Assembly: GCA_964514105.1 (NCBI GenBank)
Contig: CAZEPJ010000026.1
Location: 1 to 53,933, forward strand
Source of the DNA: CAZEPJ01 sp964514105
GTDB lineage: Bacteria > Desulfobacterota > Desulfocorpusculales > Desulfocorpusculum
Direction: 5' to 3'
DNA length: 53,933 nucleotides
Shown here: in pieces, positions 1 to 8,400 of the stretch
Position numbering within the stretch: the first letter of the stretch is position 1
Layout of the letters: each line of letters begins with the position of its first letter
The notes under the pieces: generated by a model
Database searches by the model: none
What the model was told of the DNA's origin: nothing
Seen by the model: only the letters and a program-made list of their open reading frames with translations
Position numbers and translations under genes: made by a program

Positions 1-15
1 CTGAACGATTATAAC

Positions 16-44
16 TTGACAGGGAGAGCAGAACAATTTATAAA
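16..44 (+). promoter_or_regulatory. Sigma70-type promoter of the dsrABD operon
   Basis: A perfect -35 (TTGACA, 16-21) and a 5-of-6 -10 (TATAAA, 39-44) are separated by 17 bp, predicting transcription from about position 51. This leaves an untranslated leader of roughly 240 nt before dsrA at 295. It is one of the closest matches to consensus in the window, which fits the high expression usual for dsrAB. Seen directly; activity is inferred. Confidence 0.75.
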
Positions 45-50
45 CAAATG

Positions 51-294
51 TCTTTTTTTTTTGCGGAAGCCCATTCCCGAGGAAACTGCCAAGGAATCCC
101 CGTATTGGGAAGACATGCCCGCTATGGCTGCAATTCCATGACCGATGTCCATCAAATCACGAAAAAAGGGGGTGACGGAAGCGCCGCACGGCCGAGATGT
201 GGGAGCTGCACTGTGAGCTGAGCACGGAAGACGAGTCAGGCAAGAGGGGGGCGATGGGCGCCCCCGGGACAGAAAACGCTTGGAGGTGAGAAGG
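51..294 (+). promoter_or_regulatory. Long 5' leader of dsrA with a hairpin before the ribosome site
   Basis: No convincing gene lies between the promoter and dsrA. The leader starts with a ten-T run (53-62). Near its end a 6-bp G/C stem (247-252 with 260-265, seven-base loop) sits just upstream of a strong ribosome-binding site (GGAGGTGAGAAGG) that places dsrA at 295. A leader this long could hold a regulatory structure, but I recognise no known riboswitch. Confidence 0.4.
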
Positions 295-1494
295 ATGGCG
301 AAATCCGAGACCCCGTTGTTGGACGAGTTGGAAAAGGGTCCGTGGCCGAGCTTCGTCAAGGACATCAAGCGGGTGGCCAAGAGGAAGCCGATGGCGAAGG
401 ACCTCCTCAAGCAACTGGAGCTTTCGTACAAGGACAAGGTGGGCCACTGGAAGCACGGTGGGATCGTGGGCGTCACCGGGTACGGCGGCGGCGTCATCGG
501 GCGCTATTCGGACCGCCCGGACCTGTTCCCCAATGTGGCGCACTTCCACACCATGCGGATCAATATGCCGTCGGGCTGGTTCTACACCACCAAGGCGCTG
601 CGCACCATCTGCGACATCTGGGACAAATTCGGCAGCGGCCTGACCAACATGCACGGCTCCACGGGCGACGTCATCCTCCTGGGCACCGTGACCGACAACC
701 TGCAGCCGTGCTTCGACGCGCTGTCCGACGCGGGCTTCGACCTGGGCGGATCCGGATCGGCCCTGCGCACCCCCAGCGCCTGCGTGGGCAAGGCCCGGTG
801 CGAGTGGGCGTGTTACGACACCCTGGACGCCTGCAACGATGTGACCCACGAGTTTCAGGATCAGCTCCACCGGCCCATGTGGCCCTACAAGTTCAAGATC
901 AAGTTTTCGGGGTGCCCCAATGACTGCGTGGCCGCCATCGCCCGGTCGGACATGGCCGTCATCGGGACCTGGCGGGACAAGATCCGCGTGGACCAAAAGG
1001 CGGTCCAGGCGTATGTGGGCGGAGAGATTGCGCCCAGCGGGGGGGCCGGAGGCAGGAAGGCCAAGTTCGACATCCAGAAGGACGTCGTGGGCATGTGCCC
1101 CACCCAGTGCATGGAGTACAAGGCGAAGAAGCTGAAGATCTGGGATGAGGACTGCACCCGGTGCATGCACTGCATCAACCTGATGCCCGAGGCGCTGCGG
1201 CCGGGCAAGGACACAGGCGTGACCATCCTCATGGGTGGGAAGGCGCCCATCCTGGAAGGGGCCCTCTTGGGATCGGTGGTCATCCCCTTCATGAAGTTCG
1301 AGTCCCCGTACCAGGAATTCAAAGACCTGTGCGAGAAGGTCTGGGATTGGTGGGACGAGAACGGCAAGATGCGGGAGCGGCTGGGCGAGGTCATCGACCG
1401 GGTGAGCATGCGCAAGTTCCTGGAGGCCCTGGGGCTTCCCGCGGCGCCTCAGATGGTCAGGACCCCGAGGTACAACCCGTACATCTTCTTCTAG
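295..1494 (+). CDS. dsrA: Dissimilatory sulfite reductase, alpha subunit
   Basis: 399-residue alpha subunit of the cytoplasmic DsrA2B2 sulfite reductase, which reduces sulfite and passes the sulfur to DsrC. The siroheme/[4Fe-4S]-type Cys motifs are visible as C163-x5-C169 and C207-x3-C211 (GCPNDC), and an inserted ferredoxin domain follows with Cys near residues 265-300 (CPTQCMEY, CTRCMHC). The ATG at 295 is chosen over an in-frame start at 280 because it sits correctly behind GGAGGTGAGAAGG. First gene of the operon, followed 100 bp later by dsrB. Length and motif order match bacterial reductive-type DsrA. The call is secure; the direction of catalysis (reductive) is inferred from the linked dsrD. 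Confidence 0.97.
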   Translation: MAKSETPLLDELEKGPWPSFVKDIKRVAKRKPMAKDLLKQLELSYKDKVGHWKHGGIVGVTGYGGGVIGRYSDRPDLFPNVAHFHTMRINMPSGWFYTTKALRTICDIWDKFGSGLTNMHGSTGDVILLGTVTDNLQPCFDALSDAGFDLGGSGSALRTPSACVGKARCEWACYDTLDACNDVTHEFQDQLHRPMWPYKFKIKFSGCPNDCVAAIARSDMAVIGTWRDKIRVDQKAVQAYVGGEIAPSGGAGGRKAKFDIQKDVVGMCPTQCMEYKAKKLKIWDEDCTRCMHCINLMPEALRPGKDTGVTILMGGKAPILEGALLGSVVIPFMKFESPYQEFKDLCEKVWDWWDENGKMRERLGEVIDRVSMRKFLEALGLPAAPQMVRTPRYNPYIFF

Positions 1495-1594
1495 TCGATC
1501 CGGCTGCGTCCCGGACCCGGGGGCGTGGCCAGATGGTTTCTGGGCACGACATGTCCAATTCAAAGAACGGATTCGCGTGAGGAGGTAAGCGAGA

Positions 1595-2662
1595 ATGGCC
1601 AAGACAGATATCGGTCCTCCGGATTTCCACGGTTATCTTCCCCCGATCATCAAGCAGAATTACGGCAAGTGGAAGTACCATCGCATTCTGGAGCCCGGGG
1701 TCCTCGTCCACGTCTCGGAGACGGGCAAGGAGCTCTACAGCGTGAGGATGGGATCCGGGAGGCTCGTCTCCATCGATCTGATCCGGGATGTGTGCGACCT
1801 GGCGGACCAGTTCTGCGACGGGTATTTGAGGTTCACGAGTCGACACAACGTGGAGTTTCTGCTCACCGACAAGAAAAGGATCGCGCCGTTGAAGAAGGCG
1901 CTGGCGGCCAAGGGGTGGCCCATCGGGGGCACCGGCCACTCGGTGACGAGCATCGTGCACACCCAGGGATGGGTCCACTGCCACACCCCGGCCACCGATG
2001 CCTCGGGGGTGGTCAAGTCCGTGATGGACGACCTGTTCGAGTACTTCGGGTCCCACAAGCTGCCGGCCCAGGTGCGCATTGCCCTGGCCTGCTGCCTGAA
2101 TATGTGCGGGGCGGTCCACTGCTCGGACATCGCCATCCTGGGCGTGCACACCAAACTGCCCAAGGTGGACCATGACACCCTGCGCAACATGTGCGAGATC
2201 CCCACGACCATCGCGGCCTGTCCCACTGGCGCCATCCGGCCCCACCCGGACAAGGAAAAGAAGAGCGTGGTGGTGAACCCCGAGAAGTGCATGTACTGCG
2301 GCAACTGCTACACCATGTGCCCATCCATGCCCCTGGCGGACAGCGAGGGGGACGGGATCTCCATCTGGGTCGGCGGCAAGGTCTCCAACGCCCGTCGGTC
2401 TCCCATGTTCTCGCGGCTGGCGGTTCCCTTCCTCCCCAACAACCCGCCCAGATGGCCGGAGGTCACAGCGGCCATCCGAAACATCCTGGAGGTCTATGCC
2501 AAACACGCCAACAAGTACGAGCGCATCGGCGAGTGGGCGGACCGAGTGGGTTGGGAGCGCTTCTTCAAGCTGACGGGGATCGAGTTCACCCCGCTGCACA
2601 TCGACGACTACAAGCTCTCCACGACCACCTTCCGCAACACCACCCAATTCAAGTGGGGTTAG
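1595..2662 (+). CDS. dsrB: Dissimilatory sulfite reductase, beta subunit
   Basis: 355-residue beta subunit; in characterised DsrAB it carries the catalytically active siroheme. The four expected Cys ligands are present: C129 in GWVHCHTP and C166-C167-x3-C171 in the ACCLNMCG motif. A ferredoxin domain follows (CPTGAIRP and CMYCGNCYTMCP, near residues 209-245). A good ribosome site (GAGGAGGTAAG) precedes the ATG. Only 2 bp separate its stop from dsrD, so the two are almost certainly co-transcribed. Nothing suggests damage. Confidence 0.97.
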   Translation: MAKTDIGPPDFHGYLPPIIKQNYGKWKYHRILEPGVLVHVSETGKELYSVRMGSGRLVSIDLIRDVCDLADQFCDGYLRFTSRHNVEFLLTDKKRIAPLKKALAAKGWPIGGTGHSVTSIVHTQGWVHCHTPATDASGVVKSVMDDLFEYFGSHKLPAQVRIALACCLNMCGAVHCSDIAILGVHTKLPKVDHDTLRNMCEIPTTIAACPTGAIRPHPDKEKKSVVVNPEKCMYCGNCYTMCPSMPLADSEGDGISIWVGGKVSNARRSPMFSRLAVPFLPNNPPRWPEVTAAIRNILEVYAKHANKYERIGEWADRVGWERFFKLTGIEFTPLHIDDYKLSTTTFRNTTQFKWG

Positions 2663-2664
2663 CC

Positions 2665-2877
2665 ATGAGCGACGACGTAAAGCAGAAGGTCCTGGAATGG
2701 TTCCAGAAGCAGAAGAAGAGCAAGTTCTACATCAAGGACATCGAGAAGGGTCTTCCAGAGATCCCCAAGTCGGACGTGAAGAAGGCCGTCAAGGCCATGG
2801 TGGACGACAAGACCCTGGAGTACTGGTCCAGCGGGAGCACCACATACATCATGCTCTCGGGGGCCAAGAAGGAGTAG
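2665..2877 (+). CDS. dsrD: DsrD, winged-helix protein of the sulfite reductase operon
   Basis: 70-residue protein beginning MSDDVKQKVLEWF with a compact winged-helix pattern and ending in a Lys-rich tail. Its length and its position directly after dsrB are those of DsrD. DsrD is widely used as a marker of the reductive pathway and has been reported to activate DsrAB; a DNA-binding role was suggested earlier from its fold. It starts 2 bp after dsrB and is followed within 4 bp by a strong hairpin, so it is the last gene of the dsrABD transcript. Confidence 0.93.
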   Translation: MSDDVKQKVLEWFQKQKKSKFYIKDIEKGLPEIPKSDVKKAVKAMVDDKTLEYWSSGSTTYIMLSGAKKE

Positions 2878-2880
2878 CGG

Positions 2881-2922
2881 GGGAACGAAGGGGCGGGTGC
2901 GCCCACCCGCTCCTTCGTTCCC
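2881..2922 (+). terminator. Hairpin terminator after dsrD
   Basis: An 18-bp inverted repeat with one G-T wobble: left arm 2881-2898 beginning GGGAACGAAGG, right arm 2905-2922, six-base loop. It starts 3 bp after the dsrD stop. There is no T run after it, so it may act with Rho or as a 3' stabiliser, uncoupling the abundant dsrABD mRNA from cbiA. Confidence 0.7.
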
Positions 2923-3090
2923 GCCGATGATGAGCTGCTGTGAAAGCGTCCTCCCCGGTTCTGGGCGGGGCAGACGGGGCGCTTCTCTTTGTTCGTTGCG
3001 GGGGGGTCAAGGGGAGGGATGCCGATTGCGGCACCGCCTGACACGAGCGTCGGTCCTTGGCGCCGGGGGCCGACTCGGGCATATGAGGCC

Positions 3091-4509
3091 ATGAAGCGTC
3101 GTTGCGCCGCCATCGTGGTCGCCGGTCTTCGGGGCGGGTCGGGGAAGACCCTGTTCACCCTGGGGCTCCTTTCCTGCTGGCGGGAGCAGGGGCGCTCCAT
3201 CGTCCCGTTCAAGAAGGGGCCGGATTACATCGACGCCGCCTGGCTCCGGTGGGCGGCGGGGGTCCCCTGCTACAACCTGGACCCCTATCTGATGCCACGG
3301 GAGCAGATCGTGGGATCATTCCTCCGCCGCACCCAAGGGGTGCATGGAGCGGTCGTAGAGGGGAATCGGGGGCTGTACGACGGGGTGGACGCTCAGGGGA
3401 CTTACTCCACGGCGGAGCTGGCCAAGGTCTTGAGGGTCCCCGTGGTGGTGGTCATGGAGGCCACCAAGACCACGCGAACGGCGGCGGCCATGATCCTGGG
3501 GCTCCGGCAGCTGGACCCGGAGGTAGACCTCCGGGGGGTAATACTGAACCAGGTGGCCGGGGGGCGGCACGAGTCGGTGCTGAGGCAGAGCATCGAGCGT
3601 TACAGCGGGGTGAGGGTCCTGGGGGCCCTTCCGCGGCTTCGGGGGATCTCTTTCCCCGAGAGGCACCTGGGCCTGGTTCCACCCGAGGAACACGGGTCCC
3701 AGGACGAAGTCATCCGGGTGGCGGCCGATGCGGTCAGATCCCATGTGGATCTGGAGGCGTTGTGGGAGGCTGCCCGGGCGTGCGGTGAGCTACCCGCCCT
3801 GCACCTGTACCGGGGCAAGCCTGGGGGGCGGGTCCAGTGTCGCGTGGGAGTCGTGCAGGACGAAGGGTTTCATTTTTACTACCCGGAGAACATTGAGGCC
3901 CTGGAAGAGCACGGGGCGGAAGTGGTGTCGTTCAGCGCCCTGAATCAGAGGCGGCTTCCCCAGGTGGACGCCTTGTACATCGGAGGCGGGTTTCCCGAGG
4001 TCTACGTCCAGCGGCTGGCCGACAACGCCACCCTCCGAGCAGACATCCGAAGCGCCGTGGAGGACGGACTCCCCGTCTATGCGGAGTGCGGGGGACTCAT
4101 GTACCTGGGGAACCGGCTGCGGGTGCGCGGGCGGGAGTACCCCATGGTGGGGGCCCTTCCGCTGGTGACGGAGTTCACGGAGCGGCCTCAAGGCCATGGG
4201 TACACGGGCCTGGAGGCGGTGGCGGGGAACCCGTTTTTTCCCGTGGGCTATCGTCTCAAAGGGCACGAATTTCATTACTCCCGGATCGTGGCCTTGGATG
4301 AGTCTCAGGTGGAGTTCGGATTCCGGGTGGAGCGGGGAAGCGGGCTGGATGGGCGAAGGGAAGGAATCGTGAGAAAAGGCGTTTTGGGGACCTACACCCA
4401 CATCCATGCCCTGGGGTGCGATGCGTGGCCCCAAGGTTTGGTTCGTCAGGCGACCCAGCGCCGAGGTGAGCGGGGGATCCCTGTCACGGCGGGGAACGCG
4501 ATGTGCTAG
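3091..4509 (+). CDS. cbiA: Cobyrinate a,c-diamide synthase family amidase (CbiA/CobB, DsrN-type)
   Basis: 472 residues. The N-terminal half has a P-loop (residues 12-20, GLRGGSGKT) of the dethiobiotin-synthetase fold; the C-terminal half is a class I glutamine amidotransferase with the nucleophile Cys in AECGGLMYLG. The family amidates the a and c side chains of cobyrinate; the copy linked to dsr genes (DsrN in Allochromatium, cobB-1 in Desulfovibrio) is thought to make siroheme amide for DsrAB. The ATG at 3091 is preferred because the reading frame above it is not family-like. Position between dsrD and dsrC supports the siroheme role over cobalamin synthesis, but sequence alone cannot decide. 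Confidence 0.9.
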   Translation: MKRRCAAIVVAGLRGGSGKTLFTLGLLSCWREQGRSIVPFKKGPDYIDAAWLRWAAGVPCYNLDPYLMPREQIVGSFLRRTQGVHGAVVEGNRGLYDGVDAQGTYSTAELAKVLRVPVVVVMEATKTTRTAAAMILGLRQLDPEVDLRGVILNQVAGGRHESVLRQSIERYSGVRVLGALPRLRGISFPERHLGLVPPEEHGSQDEVIRVAADAVRSHVDLEALWEAARACGELPALHLYRGKPGGRVQCRVGVVQDEGFHFYYPENIEALEEHGAEVVSFSALNQRRLPQVDALYIGGGFPEVYVQRLADNATLRADIRSAVEDGLPVYAECGGLMYLGNRLRVRGREYPMVGALPLVTEFTERPQGHGYTGLEAVAGNPFFPVGYRLKGHEFHYSRIVALDESQVEFGFRVERGSGLDGRREGIVRKGVLGTYTHIHALGCDAWPQGLVRQATQRRGERGIPVTAGNAMC

Positions 4510-4512
4510 AAT
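4504..4512 (+). promoter_or_regulatory. Extended -10 promoter for dsrC
   Basis: TGCTAGAAT combines the TGn extension with a 5-of-6 -10 hexamer (TAGAAT, 4507-4512). It overlaps the cbiA stop codon; a weak -35-like CTGTCA lies 20 bp upstream. Predicted transcription starts near 4519, giving a leader of about 65 nt with AAGGAGG before dsrC. Independent dsrC transcription agrees with DsrC being far more abundant than DsrAB in characterised sulfate reducers. Confidence 0.5.
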
Positions 4513-4584
4513 GGGGAGTTAACGCGCGCGAAGATGCGTGCTGAAAACTGGTCGCTGACCAATCAACGCAAGGAGGAGTGGAAC

Positions 4585-4905
4585 ATGCCCAAGATCGAAT
4601 TGGCCGGACAGAGCTATGAGGTGGACGAGGATGGTTTTCTCCAGGAGTTGGACAAGTGGAACCCTGATTTCGCGCAGGCGCTGGCGCCCGCTGAGGGGAT
4701 TGAGGGGCAGCTTTCCGAGGAGCACTGGAAGCTGATCAACTACCTGAGGGATTACTACAAGGAGTACGGCATCGCTCCGATGATCCGGAAGCTCTGCAAG
4801 GACACCGGTTTCAATCTCAAGAAGGTCTACGAGCTCTTCCCCACCGGGCCGGCGAAGGGCGCCTGCAAACTCGCGGGCCTGGCCAAGCCGACGGGGTGCG
4901 TCTGA
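4585..4905 (+). CDS. dsrC: DsrC sulfur-carrier substrate of sulfite reductase
   Basis: 106-residue DsrC/TusE-family protein. The flexible C-terminal arm has both redox cysteines, C94 and C105 (ten residues apart, C105 penultimate), which marks true DsrC rather than a one-Cys TusE-like homologue. DsrAB loads sulfur between these Cys as a trisulfide, which the DsrMKJOP complex then reduces. The ATG at 4585 follows AAGGAGG, whereas the frame opens earlier without a ribosome site. It lies between cbiA and the rsbRD-dsrMKJOP block, so enzyme, carrier and membrane complex are adjacent here. Confidence 0.96.
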   Translation: MPKIELAGQSYEVDEDGFLQELDKWNPDFAQALAPAEGIEGQLSEEHWKLINYLRDYYKEYGIAPMIRKLCKDTGFNLKKVYELFPTGPAKGACKLAGLAKPTGCV

Positions 4906-4937
4906 CAGGTCTCCCGGGGGATCGGCTCCGCTCCGGC

Positions 4938-4955
4938 CAGGGGGCCGGCCCCCTG
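4938..4955 (+). terminator. Palindromic hairpin after dsrC
   Basis: CAGGGGGCCGGCCCCCTG is a perfect 18-nt palindrome 33 bp after the dsrC stop, followed by TTCCCC. It could fold into a compact terminator or mRNA-stabilising hairpin for a separate dsrC transcript. There is no U tract. Confidence 0.45.
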
Positions 4956-5042
4956 TTCCCCCAAGCCGACACAACGAGCATCGGGGCCGCGAGCGTTTCT
5001 TCGCCTTCCCAAGCGCAGTGGAAGGGGCGTGGTCCTTGGGGC

Positions 5043-5071
5043 TTGACAAGCGTTGGGGGATCGAATAGATG
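5043..5071 (+). promoter_or_regulatory. Possible promoter of the rsbRD-dsrMKJOP operon
   Basis: A perfect TTGACA (5043-5048) is followed after 17 bp by TAGATG, only 3 of 6 to the -10 consensus. It lies in the 285-bp gene-free gap 4906-5190 between dsrC and the next gene. The gap otherwise holds only the dsrC palindrome. Confidence 0.4.
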
Positions 5072-5190
5072 GTGCTCTCTGAGTTCGCCTCCCCGGGCGC
5101 GTGTGCGGGCGGCCATCGCGACCCATGATCCTGGGCGGCGGTGGGCGTGGGAACCCTGCGCGGGGCGGGGGATGGCGGGTGCAGTGGCCC

Positions 5191-5736
5191 ATGCTGGAAC
5201 AACTCCTGGTCCAACAAAAGGACGCGATACTCAGGCGCTGGCTGGATCTGATCCTGGAGGCCTACGGGCCGGATGCCAGGTCGTTCCTTCGAACCCACAA
5301 GGACCCATTTGCCAACCCCGTGGGGCACGCCCTTTCCGAGGGCATGAAGGGGCTGTTCGATGGGTTGGTGCAGGGCCTCGGCGCCGCCGAGATCGCCCCC
5401 TTTCTGGACCGCATGGTGAGGGTGAGGGCCGTTCAGGATTTGCCGCCGTCCGGGGCAGTGGGCTTCATTCTCTCTCTCAAGGCGGTGATCCGGGAGGCCT
5501 TGGGGGACGAACTGGACAGCAACGAGCTGACCCTGCCCCTGCGGCGACTGGAAGGGAGGATCGATGCGCTGACCCTCCAGGCCTTCGATGCCTACGAGCT
5601 GTGCCGGGAGAGGATCCACGAGATCCGGGTCAACGAGGTGCGCAATCGAACCTACCGGCTGCTGAAGCGCTACAACCTGATCTCCGAACTGGAGGCGCCG
5701 GAAGCCGAGAGCCCGGTGGCGGGGAACGACAATTGA
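5191..5736 (+). CDS. RsbRD N-terminal (RsbRD_N) domain protein
   Basis: 181-residue soluble, mostly helical protein resembling the RsbRD_N sensor domain, a globin-like helical bundle also found at the N-terminus of stressosome RsbR proteins, here without a STAS domain. Stand-alone versions are often found just upstream of dsrM in sulfate reducers. The ATG at 5191 (MLEQLLVQQ) fits the family start better than the longer frame from 5101, although its ribosome site is weak. It lies 60 bp before dsrM and probably shares its transcript. A role in sensing or assembly for DsrMKJOP is inference; no catalytic motif is visible. Confidence 0.72.
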   Translation: MLEQLLVQQKDAILRRWLDLILEAYGPDARSFLRTHKDPFANPVGHALSEGMKGLFDGLVQGLGAAEIAPFLDRMVRVRAVQDLPPSGAVGFILSLKAVIREALGDELDSNELTLPLRRLEGRIDALTLQAFDAYELCRERIHEIRVNEVRNRTYRLLKRYNLISELEAPEAESPVAGNDN

Positions 5737-5796
5737 CTGCGGGCGCCGGCGTGGATTCGGAAGGTCATGTCCTCCATTGAAGCGAGGTGACGGTCC

Positions 5797-6786
5797 ATGG
5801 GCATCGGTTTTTCCCTTTTCGCAGTGATTATCCTCGCCTGCATCGCCCTTGCAGGCGCGGGTGCCGCGCATTTTCACTACCTGTTCGGGGTGGTGATCCC
5901 GTATGCGGCCCTCGTCGTCTTCATCATCGGCTTCATCTACCGGGTGGTGGCCTGGGGGACTTCTCCAGTGCCGTTTCGCATCACCACCACCTGCGGGCAG
6001 CAAAAGACCCTTCCCTGGATCCGGCACGACGAGCTGGAGAACCCGAGCACAGCCCTGGGGACCATCGGTCGCATGGCCCTGGAGGTGCTGGCCTTTCGGA
6101 CCCTGTTTCGAAACACCAAGGCCGAGCTGTATGGCCAGAAGATCGTGTACGGCGGGGCCAAGTGGCTCTGGCTGGCGGGGCTCACATTTCACTATGCCTT
6201 CCTGACCGTCCTGATCCGCCACACCCGTTTCTTCACCGAGCCCATTCCGTTTTTCGTGCCGTGGCTGGAGGAGCTGGACGGCCTGTTCAGCATCGCCGTC
6301 CCCACGATCTACCTGACCGACATCGCCCTGGTGGCGGCAGGGACATATCTCTTCCTTCGTCGGGTGGTCATCCCCCAGGTGCGCTACATCTCCCTGCCTG
6401 CGGACTACTTTCCGCTGTTCCTTATCCTGGGCGTCGCCGTCAGCGGGCTCGTCACGCGACATGTGTACAAGGTAGACCTCCTGGGTGTGAAGGCCCTGAC
6501 GCTGGGGCTGTTCAGCTTCCATCCCGTCGTCCCGGAGGGGATCGGGACCGCCTTCTACGTTCATCTCTTCCTGGTCTGCGTGCTCATTGCCTACTTCCCT
6601 TTCAGCAAGCTCATGCACATGGGGGGGATCTTCCTGAGCCCAACGCGGAACCTGGCCAACGACAACCGGGCGGTTCGGCATATCAACCCGTGGAACCACC
6701 CGGTGAAGGTGCATACGTACGCGGAGTACGAGGACGATTTCCGGGACAAGATGAAGCAGGCGGGATTGCCCGTTGAGAAGGAGTAG
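5797..6786 (+). CDS. dsrM: DsrM, membrane cytochrome b subunit of the Dsr complex
   Basis: 329-residue integral membrane protein with about five to six hydrophobic segments and His residues suited to b-type heme ligation, related to NarI. In the DsrMKJOP complex it is the menaquinol-reactive cytochrome b that feeds DsrK. The start at 5797 has GAGGTGA upstream. It ends 2 bp before dsrK. The second translated half keeps the expected charged cytoplasmic tail (EYEDDFRDKMKQ). Confidence 0.93.
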   Translation: MGIGFSLFAVIILACIALAGAGAAHFHYLFGVVIPYAALVVFIIGFIYRVVAWGTSPVPFRITTTCGQQKTLPWIRHDELENPSTALGTIGRMALEVLAFRTLFRNTKAELYGQKIVYGGAKWLWLAGLTFHYAFLTVLIRHTRFFTEPIPFFVPWLEELDGLFSIAVPTIYLTDIALVAAGTYLFLRRVVIPQVRYISLPADYFPLFLILGVAVSGLVTRHVYKVDLLGVKALTLGLFSFHPVVPEGIGTAFYVHLFLVCVLIAYFPFSKLMHMGGIFLSPTRNLANDNRAVRHINPWNHPVKVHTYAEYEDDFRDKMKQAGLPVEKE

Positions 6787-6788
6787 CG

Positions 6789-8396
6789 ATGTCCGAGAAC
6801 GTTCCCAAGCCGGAGGAGTTGACGCGGATCGACTATCGTCCGCCCAAGACGGGTTGGATGAAGACGCCCACCGTGTTCAGGCCGGGCAACTGGTGCTACA
6901 GCGCGCTGCCTAAGAACTTGAAGATCCTGGGGCTCCCCAATCCCAGGGAATGGCAGCCCTCGGACGATGACTGGAAGCTCCCCCCGGACTGGAAGGAGAC
7001 GATCCTCAAGGGCTTCAAGGAGAGGTTGGGCAGGTTTCGCTCCTTCAAGCTCTTCATGGACATCTGCGTGCGGTGCGGGGCCTGCGCGGACAAGTGCCAC
7101 TTCTTCATCGGCTCCGGCGACCCCAAGAACATGCCAGTGCTGCGGGCCGAACTGATGCGTTCCGTGTACCGCAAGCATTTCACGGCGGCCGGCAAGATCC
7201 TCGGCGAGGCCATGGGGGCGCGCGACCTCACCGAGGACGTGCTCAAAGAGTGGTTCTACTACTTCTACCAGTGCACGGAGTGCCGCCGTTGCTCGGTGTT
7301 CTGCCCGTACGGCATTGACCAGGCCGAGATCACCATGATGGGGCGGGAGCTCCTGAACCTGGTGGGGTGCAACATCAACTGGATCCTGGAGCCTGCCGCC
7401 AATTGCTTCCGCATGGGGAATCATCTGGGCATCCAACCCCACACGTTCAAGGACATGGTCGAGTTCTTCGTGGACGACATCGAGAACCTGACCGGGATCC
7501 GCATCGAGCCCACCTTCAACCGCAAAGGGGCCGAGATCCTGTTCATCACCCCATCGGGAGACGTCTTCGCCGATCCGGGGACCTACACCCTCATGGGGTA
7601 CATGATGCTCTTTCACGAGATCGGCCTGGACTACACGTGGAGCACATACGCCTCCGAGGGCGGCAACTTCGGGCTGTTCACCTCCCACGAGATGATCAAA
7701 CGGCTCAACGCAAAGATGTACGCCGAGGCCAAGCGATTGGGGGTCAAGTGGATCCTGGGCGGGGAGTGCGGCCACATGTGGCGGGTCATCAACCAATACA
7801 TGGACACCATGAACGGCCCCGCGGATTTCCTGGAGGACCCGATCTCACCCATCACCGGCACCCGCTTCGAGAACGCCCGATCCACCAAGATGGTCCACAT
7901 CGCCGAGTTCACGGCCGACCTCATCCGCAACCGGAAGCTCAAGCTGGATCCGAGTCGCAACGACCATCTCAAGGTCACCTACCACGACTCGTGCAACCCG
8001 GCCCGGGCCATGGGCCTTTTCGAGGAACCTCGTTACATCATCCGGGCGGTGTGCAACCACTTTCACGAGATGCCGGAGAACACCATCCGCGAGCAGACCT
8101 ATTGCTGCGGGGGCGGGGCCGGGTTGGGCACGGATGAGAACATGGAAGCCCGAATGCGGGGGGGGTTCCCCCGGGCCAGCGCCGCCCGGCATGTCCGGGA
8201 GAAGCATGGGGTCAACCGTATGGCCTGCATGTGCGCCATCGACCGGGCGACCCTTCATTCCCTCATGGAATACTGGGCCCCGGACGTGCTGATCACCGGG
8301 GTCCACGAGCTGGTGGGCAACGCCCTGGTCATGAAGGGCGAGAAGGCGCGGGAAGCCGATATGCGCGGTGAGCCGCTGCCGACGACGGAGGAGTGA
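6789..8396 (+). CDS. dsrK: DsrK, HdrD-like iron-sulfur subunit of the Dsr complex
   Basis: 535-residue cytoplasmic catalytic subunit. Two ferredoxin-type Cys motifs (CVRCGACADKC and CTECRRCSVFC) lie in the first third; the C-terminal part has the HdrD-type Cys-rich pattern, with HDSCNPAR followed by YCCGGGAG, expected to hold the noncubane [4Fe-4S] cluster. In HdrD this cluster reduces heterodisulfide; in DsrK the substrate is taken to be DsrC trisulfide. ATG 6789 follows GAGAAGGAG and begins 2 bp after dsrM. All key Cys appear present. Confidence 0.95.
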   Translation: MSENVPKPEELTRIDYRPPKTGWMKTPTVFRPGNWCYSALPKNLKILGLPNPREWQPSDDDWKLPPDWKETILKGFKERLGRFRSFKLFMDICVRCGACADKCHFFIGSGDPKNMPVLRAELMRSVYRKHFTAAGKILGEAMGARDLTEDVLKEWFYYFYQCTECRRCSVFCPYGIDQAEITMMGRELLNLVGCNINWILEPAANCFRMGNHLGIQPHTFKDMVEFFVDDIENLTGIRIEPTFNRKGAEILFITPSGDVFADPGTYTLMGYMMLFHEIGLDYTWSTYASEGGNFGLFTSHEMIKRLNAKMYAEAKRLGVKWILGGECGHMWRVINQYMDTMNGPADFLEDPISPITGTRFENARSTKMVHIAEFTADLIRNRKLKLDPSRNDHLKVTYHDSCNPARAMGLFEEPRYIIRAVCNHFHEMPENTIREQTYCCGGGAGLGTDENMEARMRGGFPRASAARHVREKHGVNRMACMCAIDRATLHSLMEYWAPDVLITGVHELVGNALVMKGEKAREADMRGEPLPTTEE

Positions 8397-8400
8397 GGGG

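Noticed and set aside
48..221. 57-codon frame with several Cys in the dsrA leader
   Set aside because: Its ATG lies before the predicted transcription start, overlaps the promoter -10 spacing and has no ribosome site.
4534..4584. Seventeen-codon N-terminal extension of dsrC
   Set aside because: AAGGAGG is correctly spaced only for ATG 4585, and DsrC proteins begin at the PKIELAGQ-type sequence.
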